From: Gonatopus flavifemur
Lineage: Eukaryota; Arthropoda; Insecta; Hymenoptera; Dryinidae
Direction of reading: 5' to 3'
NCBI GenBank assembly: GCA_018340375.1
Contig: JAFFJZ010000001.1
Span: 36,324,001-36,388,000 of the forward strand
DNA: 64,000 bases
The notes under the pieces are model-generated. The model was not told the origin of the DNA. It worked only from the letters and a program-made list of their open reading frames with translations, and ran no database searches. Made by a program: the position numbers and the translations under genes. Positions within the stretch are counted from its first letter, which is position 1. Every line of letters begins with the position of its first letter. Shown piece by piece: positions 1 to 11,800 of this stretch.

Positions 1-798
1 ACACATACTCGAATGTAATATAAAATATTAACATACATCAACTTTGACGATGTCACAACTATTTCTTATATCATCGCGATTTTTCCATTTCCTGTCTATT
101 CCGTGCATAATATTTCCGAAGCAAACATGAAGATCTGAAGAACATTTGATGATTATCCTACTAATCGTCCGGTTTTTGGAACATCCCTGATACTCTGAAT
201 GTTCTAAGCTTGTATCCCTGTTGTAAAAGATAGCGTACATGGCTGCCAACTCACTGTTTTCAAATCATCTATCGTTTTATGATAATCCATTCGAAGAAAG
301 ATGGAAAACTTGGGAACACTGCAGCGTTACAGCCTACGGATTTTTTGGTTCCCCTCATCGGCAGTTCCAGTTAATGGAGTCTTATGATACGTGGATCTAT
401 GAGAAAAATCCGTAGCTCTGACATTCAACTCTTCAAGAGTGGAATGTACGATTTACGTACACTGTGTTTTCCACCAGGATTCCGGATGAAATGTTTCAAA
501 GTAACATCTCTGCAACATTTCTGAAACATGAAATATCCCCGTGACATTTCAGAGCTTGATGAACATTGCCGTTAGAAACGCACATATTCTCTGTACGAAT
601 TTAACGGCAGTTTTTATCAGGGAGATGTTATTTTGGAGCGTCTCACGAAAAGTTGCAGAGGTAGGGGACATTAACAATCCATGGGGCGTTCCAGAAGCGT
701 TTTGCAACATTCTGTTCAGGAGGGTGAATCAAAGAATGATATATGAACTTTCAACCCTAATAAAAATAAATCTCTGCATTTCTCTCCATGTTCCTGAT

Positions 799-853
799 TG
801 TCCGAAATCTGACAGAAATAAAGAGAAATGAAGAGATTTCTGTCAGAGTTCGG
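799..853. repeat. Short hairpin
   Basis: GTCCGAAATCTGACAGAAA pairs with a near-complementary copy ending TTCTGTCAGAGTTCGGAC, separated by about 16 bases. It adjoins the larger palindrome at 881. Confidence 0.6.
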
Positions 854-880
854 ACGTTTTCAAAGAAATCTAGAGAAATA

Positions 881-1201
881 TACCCGGGGAAAAAATTTAA
901 ATCTATTTAAAACTCATCAGATCTGAGTAAATCCGAATTTTGGCTCACAAGATGAGATTGAAATCCCAATAAATCTGACTAGATCTTGACAGATCCTGGT
1001 TAGATCTGAATTAAAAATCACATTCAATCTTGATGAGCAATTGATTGTTCAATTACCAACAATTTTCTGATATTTTTCCACATATGAATTCGCATTTGAA
1101 CATGTGTGTTAACAAATACAAGCTAAAATTGCGGTTTTCAGATCTGAATAGATCTGGCCAAAAATCAGATCTGGTCAGATCCAAACTTTTTTCCCTGGGT
1201 A
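881..1201. mobile_element. Foldback element, TACCCGGGGAAAAAA ends
   Basis: The left end TACCCGGGGAAAAAA and right end TTTTTTCCCTGGGTA are inverted copies. The interior repeats AGATCTGA-type words in both orientations. TA is found at both outer borders, as in the CACGGAG family, of which it may be a diverged member. Confidence 0.65.
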
Positions 1202-1288
1202 CAAAGATCATTTTTATTAGGGAACTGTTTAGTAAACTTTTCTTGAACGCATATCGAACTGAAATTCACCTATGAAGGTTGTATCTCA

Positions 1289-1514
1289 CACTGAAAACAC
1301 AATTTGTTCCAGCCAAACAAAATTTTGGTTGAAATGAACGCAAAGAAACTTTTTGCTTGGCTGAAATAAAATTCATTTGGGGTGGACAAAATTTGGTTCA
1401 CAATAATTAAGGCTTTCATACAGACAAATAAATTTTATTTCAGCCAACCAAAAAGTTTCTTTGCGTTCATTTCAACCAAAATTTTGTTTCGCCGAAACAA
1501 ACGTTTCCTCAGTG
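1289..1514. mobile_element. Foldback element, CACTGA ends, long stem
   Basis: Ends CACTGAAAAC and TTTCCTCAGTG. The interior is a hairpin with arms of about 70 bp; AACAAAATTTTGGTTGAAAT on the left matches the inverted ATTTCAACCAAAATTTTGTT on the right. Confidence 0.75.
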
Positions 1515-2334
1515 CATTTCCAAGAGACCCAAGATCTTCAAACTTAGCGGACTATCGCGAAAGTTTATTAGAAACTTTTGAAACCTTCAAATTTTTAAAC
1601 CATCTCTGGTTAAGGGGGGTTACACCACTGTAACAGCCTGAAAATAACGTGTTTGTGACAATTTGTTTTCAATAGAAGGAAGAGTTATAGGAAAAACTGT
1701 TTGAGCATGTTATCAGGCATGTATTGAAGCGTACAGGACAATTTTTGCGTTCAAAAATTTTACAAAATGGCGGCACTGGAGCCATTCTCTTCAGGCATCC
1801 TGACGCTGAGGCGTTCCGCGGCACACACTACAACTAATAGTGCAAATTTATATCTGGTACAAAAAAAATGTTCCCCTAATCTACATGAGTACCTATAGCT
1901 GAAGAAACAAGTGGGGAATTGTGGAAATATTGATTTTTGTGAAATTGACAAGTGTTTGAAGCGAGATGTTTAATTTTTTATCAAGGAAAGGGCAGTTATT
2001 TGTTCATATAAATTGTTCAAATTAACTTATCGAAAAATCCGTACGTGATTCTCTTCAAAATGTTGTTTAAAAGATATATTTAAAATTTCAAAAAAAAAAA
2101 TTGAAAATTAATTGAGTTATGGTGGGTGCCGTTTTGAAAAATCGTCTTTCGAGGAAAACGCGTTCAAAGTTTTGAAACGAGTTTTAGGCATGGAAAAATA
2201 AATTTTCGGGTTTAAAACCTTTTGCCTCACATTTCAGGAGATTCAAACCACCTTTTAAGCCAAAAAGAATCAATTTTTTTCCAAAGTTCGCAGTGGTGTT
2301 ACTCCTTTTTGAGTGTCGTAAAGGCAAGGAGCAT

Positions 2335-2553
2335 GAACTCAAATGGATGATTTTTAGACCGATTCCAACGCCGTCGTACGATAAAACACTTGAAATGATC
2401 TCACATACATACACCAAGCCAAATGACGAACGAACCAAAAGAATTTCAGAATTAGTGTATCCATGTGAAATTAATTCAAGTGCTTCACCGTACGGCGGCG
2501 CTAAAATCGATCTAAAACCTGTCCGTCCCCCCCTTATGCCACCTGGATTGAGG
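2335..2553. mobile_element. Palindromic element, same family as 38575-38910
   Basis: TTAGTGTATCCATGTGAAAT followed by ATTAATTCAAG and later CCTTATGCCAC matches 38808-38907 in the same order. The left half is a diverged inverted copy. Open frames in this stretch are repeat-derived. Confidence 0.5.
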
Positions 2554-2644
2554 GCACTTGAGCATCAGGAGAAGGAGGTGAAATTTTGCGCCAATTTTTT
2601 GCAGAAAATACTTCATAAATTTTAATTTGAAATACATAATAATT

Positions 2645-3018
2645 ACACGGAGAAAAAGGAATTCGCTGTGGCAGCGAAATCTACTTTTGCTGGGTTCCTT
2701 TTGCCAGAGCAGAAAATTTTTTGCTGTGACAGCAAACTCTTTGCTGTTCCAGCAATCTTGTTAGCTGCGACAGCGAATTTTTAGCTGTGGCAGCAAAAAA
2801 TGTTTGCTATCCCAGCAAAATTTGTTTGCTATTCTATATATAATACTGAAAATTTGCTGGCGGAGCAAACATTTTTTGCTGCCACAGCTAAGAAATTGCT
2901 GTCGTAGCTAACAAGATTGCTGGTATAGCAAATTTTTAGCTAGGTCAGCAAAAAATTTTGCTACTCTATATATAATACCTCGATTTGCTGCGTCAGCAAA
3001 TTTTTTTTCTTCTTGTAG
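2645..3018. mobile_element. Foldback element built from GCTGnnnCAGC words
   Basis: Starts ACACGGAGAAAAAGG next to TA; the right end is degraded (TTCTTCTTGTAG). The interior is a series of short palindromes such as TTGCTGTGACAGCAA and TAGCTGTGGCAGCAAA. A second copy with the same words is at 22757-23028 and a diverged one near 8533. Confidence 0.7.
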
Positions 3019-3390
3019 ATGCATACCTACAGAACAGAATTATATTGTTGATATTTGAATAGCTAAAAATTACTCATAGTAGCAACTTTTTAATTGTGAT
3101 CACTGGATGAAATTGGTAAAGCCAAAATTAATTACATCTCCTGGTTATGAGACCAGAAATTTCTCTGAGTGTGTCTGGTAAAAAAGTTCCAAACTTTTTT
3201 TGGAAGTTGTTTTTCACAGTGCACGGGCAAAAATTTGCGGTAAATACTGGGACAAGAACAATTTCTATTACCATTTAAAACAATTTATGGTAATTCAAGT
3301 TGAATTGGAGTAAAACGTTAATGGCAATTGCAGTGAATAAAATTGTACCTGAAATTTGTCCCTGTCCCAAATTTAATTTCAAGCCTAATC

Positions 3391-3490
3391 CAAAAATTTG
3401 GAAATGGATACAAAAATAGAATCGAAACGGATAAAATTGATTCACATTTCTATCCGTTTCGATCCTATTTTTGTATCCATTTTTAAATTT
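3391..3490. repeat. Near-perfect hairpin
   Basis: Arms of about 40 bp, for example ATGGATACAAAAATAGAATC against GATCCTATTTTTGTATCCAT, with a loop of about 17 bases. It lies inside a weaker outer inverted repeat (about 3220-3525). Confidence 0.7.
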
Positions 3491-5866
3491 CAATCCGAAC
3501 TGATCCACGTTTGTACCAGAGAAATTGTGGTAAATATGACAAGTAATGTTTCTGTGTGTACGTACCTAAACTAGTACAACGAAAATCAAATGATTGAGAC
3601 ATTGAAGAAGCTCTTTTAGTATGTAATAGTAATAATATACGATATTTGGTGTTTTTTATTTCCAAATTGATTGATTATAATCGATTCATTGTAATAATTT
3701 CGCCGATTAGAATATCTGCATAGGTTATTGAGATTACTGGAATATCATCCAAGCTCTTTTTTTTCAAGTTCAATCAAGTTTATTGTATCTGCATAGGTAT
3801 GAACGGTTACGGTTACGCTATTGTTGATGTGCCTTAGCAACCGAGAGTATCAACAGAACATAGCCTTGCAATGTACAGCTGACAGCAGGATCAAGAAGGA
3901 CGCAGATGTCTTACTCAAATGTCATTTCTAAACATTATTCAATCTCAAGGGTGTTTTGGAGACAACGTTTCCCACTTCTCACCCGTGTTCGAGATCCCAT
4001 TTGTCTAACAAGAAGGAAAATTAAGAACACTGGGGTTTCCTGAGATCTTTTTAAACTAAAACGCCATCGTTGAGATTTCCGTAAGTAGTACCTTCCATAG
4101 AATACCTTTACACTCGAAATTCTATTGGAATTCCTTCATTTATTTTAGTTAACTACGGTTTTTCTCTTTTATTATTTCTCACTCAAACAATACACTCAGT
4201 CACAGCAACGTCACAGTGATATCACACTCACTCACTTTGTCACTATATAATGTCATTGCGACGCCACTGTGACAAGCGTATTGTTAGGTAATTACAATCC
4301 GAAAATAAGCTGAAAAATTTTCCATTGTAAGAAAAAAAAACTTTTCATTCGATTAGACGCAGTGACTGGACACGGTTATAAGGCTTCTTTGAATTAATCA
4401 ATACGACTGCATTTGGTTCAAAAAATGACCTGTTGATTCCAGTATATGGCATCATCTATTCACATTACCAATGCAACATTTTCTTGTTGTTTTTGTTGAT
4501 TAAATTCTGTTCATAAGATGGAATTGAGCAAACATTGAGAACCAGCTCCAACAGTGAAAATTGATTTCTATACTTCACACGAGGTACATTTTCACAAAAA
4601 TATTCATCAGTATTCCAAATCTAGAACACTTTTCCAGGAGACTTTCCAGAACCACTGAATGAACTCTTATGTCTGGGATTATAGCGTAGTAACTTGTTAC
4701 ATTCAAAATTTCAATCAATAAAATATTCAATTCGATGTAAATAAAATCAGCATTGTGAAATAAAATTGATTAAAATCACATCCTCTTAATCAGTTCATAT
4801 GGTAATGATCCATGTTTCGTTTTTACATTTTCATCAACATCTATGTGATGTCCTGTAAATGGTTATTCTTCACGACGACGAGTATTCGCGATGATTTGGA
4901 GAAGTTTCAAAGTCTTTCTTGTTATATCGTACATAAACTTACGAAATTCTAAATACATATAAACAGAATAAATTGAATAATAGTTCCTATATACATTCTC
5001 ATGTTCCACATTCCGTAAGTCTGTTGTCAATCCTTTCACATCACTCCATAGGTGTCACTCTCCTGAACACTTGAACATAAAATGAACAACGTAAAAACAT
5101 TGAAACAACTCAAAGAAATATATTCATCCATTACGTAATGATTCTGAGGAATCGTTAAATCATGATATAAATGGTACAAAAATATATTTCTTACGAGATG
5201 AAATTTCTTCGACATCCGTTAAATAACATTTCGAACAATTGATTGAGAATAGAGGTGAATATATGTTTAAAAGATTTGGAGTCAATGGAAAATCTTCAGA
5301 ATTCAACTCAAATGTGCCCGCTAACTTTTCTCCAGTATATTTCAATCGCCCCTAATAAAAGGAAACAATGGTGATCGATTGAAAGAGTTCTGATACTACT
5401 GGGGCTGTTTCTATCCCTGGTGAAAATGAAGCGTTGGAGAGCTACGAAAGCGTGACGAAAGCACAAGCGAAGAGTCATCTATGTGTAATTTAGGAGGGAA
5501 TTGGGAAAATATTCACGTTTCATTTGTTTTAATACCCGCTTCCACCACTTTTTGATTTTCACCAGGGATGCAATTTTCAACCGTTCCAATGTCTGTCGTT
5601 TCCTTCTCCCACGAATATATCCAATACGCACGTATAATGTTTAATTATTGAAACTCTAATGAAAATGTTGGACAAATTCGAAAAAGAACCAGGACAAAAA
5701 TCGTCACAAAATCAAAAGAAACTAATTTTTTTGTCTGTCTTGTAAGAATTTTTGTCCTAGCTTTTTTCTAATCTTCTATACATCTTCAGCAGAGAATAAA
5801 TTCCACAAAAACAATACAATTGTTCTCAGATTCCGGGATTCTTGAAAATTCCACCAAAACTCCACC

Positions 5867-8800
5867 ATGGCGTATCGAAAACCAACACCTCAGGATGACT
5901 CGGAGCTGGAGACCATCGCGGAGACTGAACTCGTCAGGTTAAAAAGGCAATATAGGATAATGGAAAATGATCGCGTGACCTATGCCGAGGACGCAAGATT
6001 GCAGCTTCGCAATCAACAGAACATGATCACCCGTTTAGAAACTGAGAAAGCTGAACTCTTGCTAGCTATTAAAACGGCAAATTCTCGTGCAAATCTTCGA
6101 AAGGATGAAGAAATGGATGAGCAGTTAAAAAACATTCTACAGAAGCGTGAGAAATACATCGAAACGATCAAAGCTGAGAAGGAAGAAATCTTTGAATTGG
6201 ATAAACAAATAAAACAGGTTTGAATGGAGAATACCTCGATAAAAATTGTGACCATGAATTTTGATATTAGTATTCATTAGATTGATTCAAATGCGAGACT
6301 TTTTTGACTCACAAATTAAATGTACGAGAAATAAAATCATCAAATTGTTCATGTTGACCTGGATTGTAAATGAGTAGTGGAATTTTAGATACGTATTTCC
6401 AAAAAAAATCTTACTTCTGAGTCTAATGAACTGAGCTTATCGGAAGAATTGACTTTTCATTCATGAGTTTTTGTTTACAACTAAAATGTATGTACCTGTA
6501 TAAATTTCTTTGAGCATTCCTTCTCGTCAAAATTATCCAAAATCTCACCTGGAATTGTTCAGGAACAAACAAAAATCTAAACTTTGACCAGAAAAATAAA
6601 ATAAATCCATACAGTACCAGAGTTGATAGTGCGTCATACATTTATTTTCAATGTCTATTTAATTACAAAATTACAGCTTTCACAAGAAGTGACGGCTCTG
6701 AAAATGAAGGTTCGCTCCGATACACAATCAAAGGAATTAGCTGCACGCTATAACAAAACTATCTTCATTTTGGAGAACAGACTGGAGGTTGTGACGAAAA
6801 GATTCAATCTTGTGGTGGCAGAAAATGCAAAACTCCGTAACGAAATCGAAGTTCTACTCAAAGAGAGGGCTCAGTTCAATACTTTATGGAAGAAATTAGC
6901 TGGACAACTGGATACCGGAAAACAAATAATCAGTGATCTAATTGAACAAGCGACAATTACTTTCAATCAACGTGACGAGGAACTAAATAAAATCCACGCT
7001 CTTCGAGAAAGGTATTGTTTACTGTATCTTTGAAATATTTCTTGTTATTATCGTGATGATCTGCACGAAAAAAAGACCACTAGCAAAGATAGTGAACTGG
7101 TGACTAGTACGAATTTCTGTTAGCGACTATGCACAGAAATTCGTAGTCACCAGTTTACTATCTTTGCTAGTGATCGTTCCATGATCTTTTTTCTCCATGT
7201 GGAATTATTTTATACTCTACATACGAAATTGCTGACCATGCAAGGTTCAACAATAATTTTAAGCTTTCAAGCAAAGAGAATAATTTATTTCGTAATTTTT
7301 GTTGTATCCAAACATCACGGCTTCAAAAATCGACGAGTCAGAGATCTAACACGGTCAAGTAAACAATTCCACGATTCGAGTAGTTGAATTAACGATGTGA
7401 AATCATAGAGAGCACTTTTACCAATGTGTTATCGGATGTACACCGTTAAAATAGAAACTTGGAATCAAGAGGCGTGATTAGGAATCGATGAAGCGAGATA
7501 CATCCTTTATTTAATATCGCTTTCCGAAGAATTATGACATGTTCTTGATGTGATGTTTAGCTGCAAAATATATTGGTTCAATAATTGTCGCATGATTGAG
7601 ATATCGTTGGGATATTAATATAGTCAAATGATTTTGTGTTTTCTAATACTCCAAGAATTCCCTAACGGATCTCGGTGAACCGAAAAGCGACCAAAAATCA
7701 CGAAGAAAAAGGAATAGTGATAATCACTAAGCGAATGGTAAAATATGGACAGATTATAAATTATAATATGCTTAGTTAAACCAACGATGCGTTCAGTTAG
7801 AATAACGATGCGATTGATTGTAGTGACCAAATGTTTGGTCCGTCCATATTTTACTATACCAGTTTTCTTCGTGATATACTTCACTTTTGGTTAAATTTGG
7901 ATAAAAATGTTATTTTAGGTAACTCCATGGTTATTTTCAAATTTTTTCTAAAGAAAAATTTCAATTTCAATTGAGTGATTCTTCAGTTATTTCAAAATGT
8001 TTTGGTTTTCACCCCACCCATGTAGCACAAGGACATTCTATGAATATTTTATGAATATTCTGTCAACATACATAGGATGTTACGATGAAACTGTTTCAAA
8101 CATTCTATGAACTTTCATAGAATATTATAAATACTTTCAATAGATGCTCTGTAGAACATTGTGGACGTTGTGAGAACGTTCTATGGACATTCTAGGGATA
8201 CTCGAAACAGTCTCACTCGAACGTTCTACACGGAGAAAAAGGAATAGTGATAATCACTGAGCGATGAACTAAACTACTCAATTAAAATTACAATACGGTC
8301 AGTTAAATTAACGATCCGTTTAATTAGAATAACTACGCGATTGATTGTAGCAACCAAATGTTTGGTCCGTCCATACTTGACTTTACTAGTTTTCTCCGTG
8401 TATGGACATTTCTTATATATACTTCGCATCTCATCAGAATATTCTGGGTACGTTTGTTTCTCGCATGTTATCAGAATATTCCCTGAATATTCTGTACTAC
8501 ATGGACAAGGACATCAAAAAGATTTCAATAACTCACGAAGAAAAGAATTCACTGTGATAGCAAAATCTGATTTCGCTGGTGATCTTTTGCTTGGATTTCA
8601 ACACCTCCAACTGAATCTTTTCGCTGTTTTATATATGATATAATAGTGAAAATGTTGTTGCTTCAGCAGATAATTCGCTATTACGGTTACACAATCAGCT
8701 GACGTAGCAAAGAGTTTGCTGAGTCAGTAAAAAGTGAGACAGTTGAATCACATTTTGCACTTGCCACGAATTTTATTTTCTTTTTGTCTGAAAAATGAAG

Positions 8801-11800
8801 GTATAGATGAAATCATAAGAATTCCAATGCAACATCAAACTCAACAGTTTTATATTACAGAGGAATGAAAGATTTGAAAAGTCACACATCAGAAATGTGT
8901 GAACTTCAGAGGACTTTGGATAACGAAATGAAGCTACAAGAATTCCTCGGTGTAAAAGGACAGTATCGAGAAATGGTTGATTTAAACGCGAAGAAGGAAG
9001 CGGAAAAACAAGCTAAAATAGAAGAGAAGAGGAACAAAATAGCTTCTTATATGCAAATTCTTGAGCAAGTCAAAGAATTTACCGGTACTTGGAGATTTGA
9101 AGATATTTCCTTTATCGTATCACGTGTCGTATGAATTCAATATTTCTATAATAACATGATATTATTCATTCATTTAGGTGAACAAGAAATCGATAAACTT
9201 ATCGCTCTTTTCGTCAAACAAGAGGAAGAGAATTTTGCTCTATTCAATTACGTGAATGAATTGAACGATGAACTCGAAAGTCTTCAGTTACGTATGAGTC
9301 AATTAACGACGGACATTGAAGAGGCTCGAGCTCAAAGCACCCATCGCGGTCAAGAACAAGCAGAGTCTTTAGAAAAAATTACTAAAGAACTTGAAGAACA
9401 AACTAATTTGGCTGATGAGGCTGAAAATAAACTGGCTGAAGTAATATTCACTATTATTGATTGGTTTTTCTTTTTACTCGAATCAAGTTTTTGTCATATT
9501 TATATTATGATTTTTAGTGTAACGAGACCATCCAAACGTTACTCAATGGTATTGAAAGTCTCTTCATGGCACTCCAATGTGAAAAGTCACCGATTCTCGA
9601 ATTACTTGGCGATAAGACCGAAATCACACCAAGTAATGTAATGTTATACTTGGGTGTGATTGAAAAGCAGATCACGAACATGTTACAAAAGGTTTATTGG
9701 TTTGATAAATCAAACAAAGCGCCAACGCGGATCGATGAAGCTCAAAAAACAGTCTTCAAAGTACCTCCTCTTTCTGCGATTGCTCCTACCCAACCTTGTG
9801 CTTTGTAAGTTCTTATGATATTTGGTATTTTCAAGTTTATACGAATAACGATATTAGTTCTAATGAATATCTTCTATTGTGTTATAGAGACACTAACATT
9901 TATTGTGTCAATTAAGTCAGTGTCGGATTTGATCATAGTGGGGCCCCTAGGTGGAACTTTGTGGGGGCCCATGTAAGGCGGGAGGTTTATAAACAGAAAA
10001 ATTCTTTGGGATAAATTTCTCAAGTATGAATATGTATATATATATGTGTACACATACAGGATTTGAATTAATTTTTGTACTTCACAAGTATTTTATTGTA
10101 CTCCACGTTAGAGCTGTGCGACCCAGACAACACAACGTGCCACTGGAACGTTTATAGGAGGTTAATAGAACCTCAGAGAGGTTTTCTGGACGTTCAAAAA
10201 ATGTTCAAGTGACACATTTTGCTGTTAGGGGGTTCATCAATTCCAATGGATAAAACAAATAATTGTTCCCGATTAATAGATTAATCGTTCGATTCCGAAT
10301 AATCGTTTGTTTCAATCATCGATTGATCGATTAATTGTTCGATTCCGATTGAGTGTTTTCTCGGATAATCGATTAATTATTTGATTCCTATTATTCGTTA
10401 TTTTATTGATGGGTAAATCAAGAACAGAATAATCATCCGAAGCCACTGATCAGTCAGTCAATCAATTAATTGCTCTCTAAAATCTTTGGAGTGAGATTTC
10501 ACTCTTTAGCCAGCCAGAAGTGAGCCTGTCGAATTTTCGAGTGAAATTTCCACTCTTTTAGAGTGATATTCTAAGGTTTGAGATTAGAAATTCACAACCA
10601 CTTCGACGCTAGAGTGAATTTTTCACTCTCAAAGAGTGAGAGGTCACTCAAAGCGGACAGGCTCACTTCTTAGACTTAGTGGAGTGAGGCGTGCGATTTT
10701 TCACTCTTTCAGATTTAGAGAGTAGGTAGAGGTTGAATTGGGATTGATGAGTTTGGAATTCACCGAACGAACCTTCCGCTGAATAAACACAATTTGACAA
10801 TCGCTAGTCACTTTTCAGTCATCACTAGAAATGATGATTGAACAGGTGATTGATCGACATTAGAGAATTTGATGCAATGAGAAGAAAAAGAGGTCTGACT
10901 TGAGCGACCTCCCCTATTTATTGTGGAAAGAATATTGACAAATATTGAAACTCAATACTTTTGAATTTCAAGAAAATTTCTAAAGCCAACATTTTCCAAT
11001 CCTATTTTCGCAAAAAATAGTCAAGCTAATATTTTTTCATAAGGAAAGTGGGGGTCCCTCTAATTGTGGGGGCCTCTAGGCGGAGCCTAGTGCGCCTATA
11101 TGGTAAATCCGGCACTGTAATTAAGTCCATTGATATTTTCTCGTAATTATCAAAAAAGTTATCTAAGGACTTAAGCTGATTAAAGGGATTTGAAAATCAT
11201 GTCGTATCTACGATGAATGTGTAAAAACTTTCAAAAGCAAACGTGGACGTTCTCTAAAATCTGAAAAACTTCTCAAAAGACCTAAACAAATACTATTCTA
11301 ATGCACACTGTCTATCTATATTACCTCATTGAATCATGTCTATCTATATTACCTCATTTTGTTCCAGTACTGGTAATTATAATAGTAACTGTACTTTATC
11401 TCAAACTATGAATTTGGTATATCGTTTCAATCTCACTATTCTGAATTCTGTGATTTAACGACCATGGAGCCCTAAAAAAACGGGCAAAACTTGGCTACAT
11501 ATTTTTTCAACAACTAAGCAATGAATACAATTTTTCAAAATGCAATGATGGAGCATATTGCCAAGGTTTGACTTTTAATATAAATTGAAACTCCAAAGTA
11601 ATATCTAAACATGAAAGAAAATAATTTGTGGGAATTATTGACATTTGTAGGTTATTATGTTTATAATTCTTTGCATAATTTTCAGGAATCTTTTCCAGAT
11701 TCAACCAAATATTCAAAGTCTAATCTTGGCAATGTGTTCCATCACTTAACATATTAAAAATCTTTATTGAATGCTTAGTTGTTGGGAAAGTACGTAGCAA

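Larger units (their letters stand above)
1..5866. other. Intergenic region upstream of the ODAD1-like gene
   Basis: I find no coding exon here. Short open frames on both strands lack protein-like composition, and several lie inside inverted repeats. What can be recognised are palindromic elements at 799-853, 881-1201, 1289-1514, 2335-2553, 2645-3018 and 3391-3490, listed separately. The stretch from about 3520 to 5866 is AT-rich with no obvious structure. The promoter and 5' leader of the plus-strand gene starting at 5867 should lie in the last few hundred bases, but no clear TATA or initiator motif could be assigned. Confidence 0.6.
9917..11118. mobile_element. hAT-like insertion in intron 5 of the ODAD1-like gene
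   Basis: The left end (T)CAGTGTCGGATTTGATCATA and the right end, read inverted (CAGTGCCGGATTTACCATA), form terminal inverted repeats, followed on both sides by GGGGCCCC-like blocks. AATTAAG flanks both ends (9910-9916 and 11119-11125), an imperfect 8-bp target duplication. No transposase frame is present, so it is non-autonomous. The foldback element at 10473-10733 is nested in it. Confidence 0.75.

Noticed and set aside
2645..3018. CRISPR-like spaced repeats
   Set aside because: Repeat units are short palindromes with variable spacing inside a eukaryotic foldback element; no constant repeat or spacer length.
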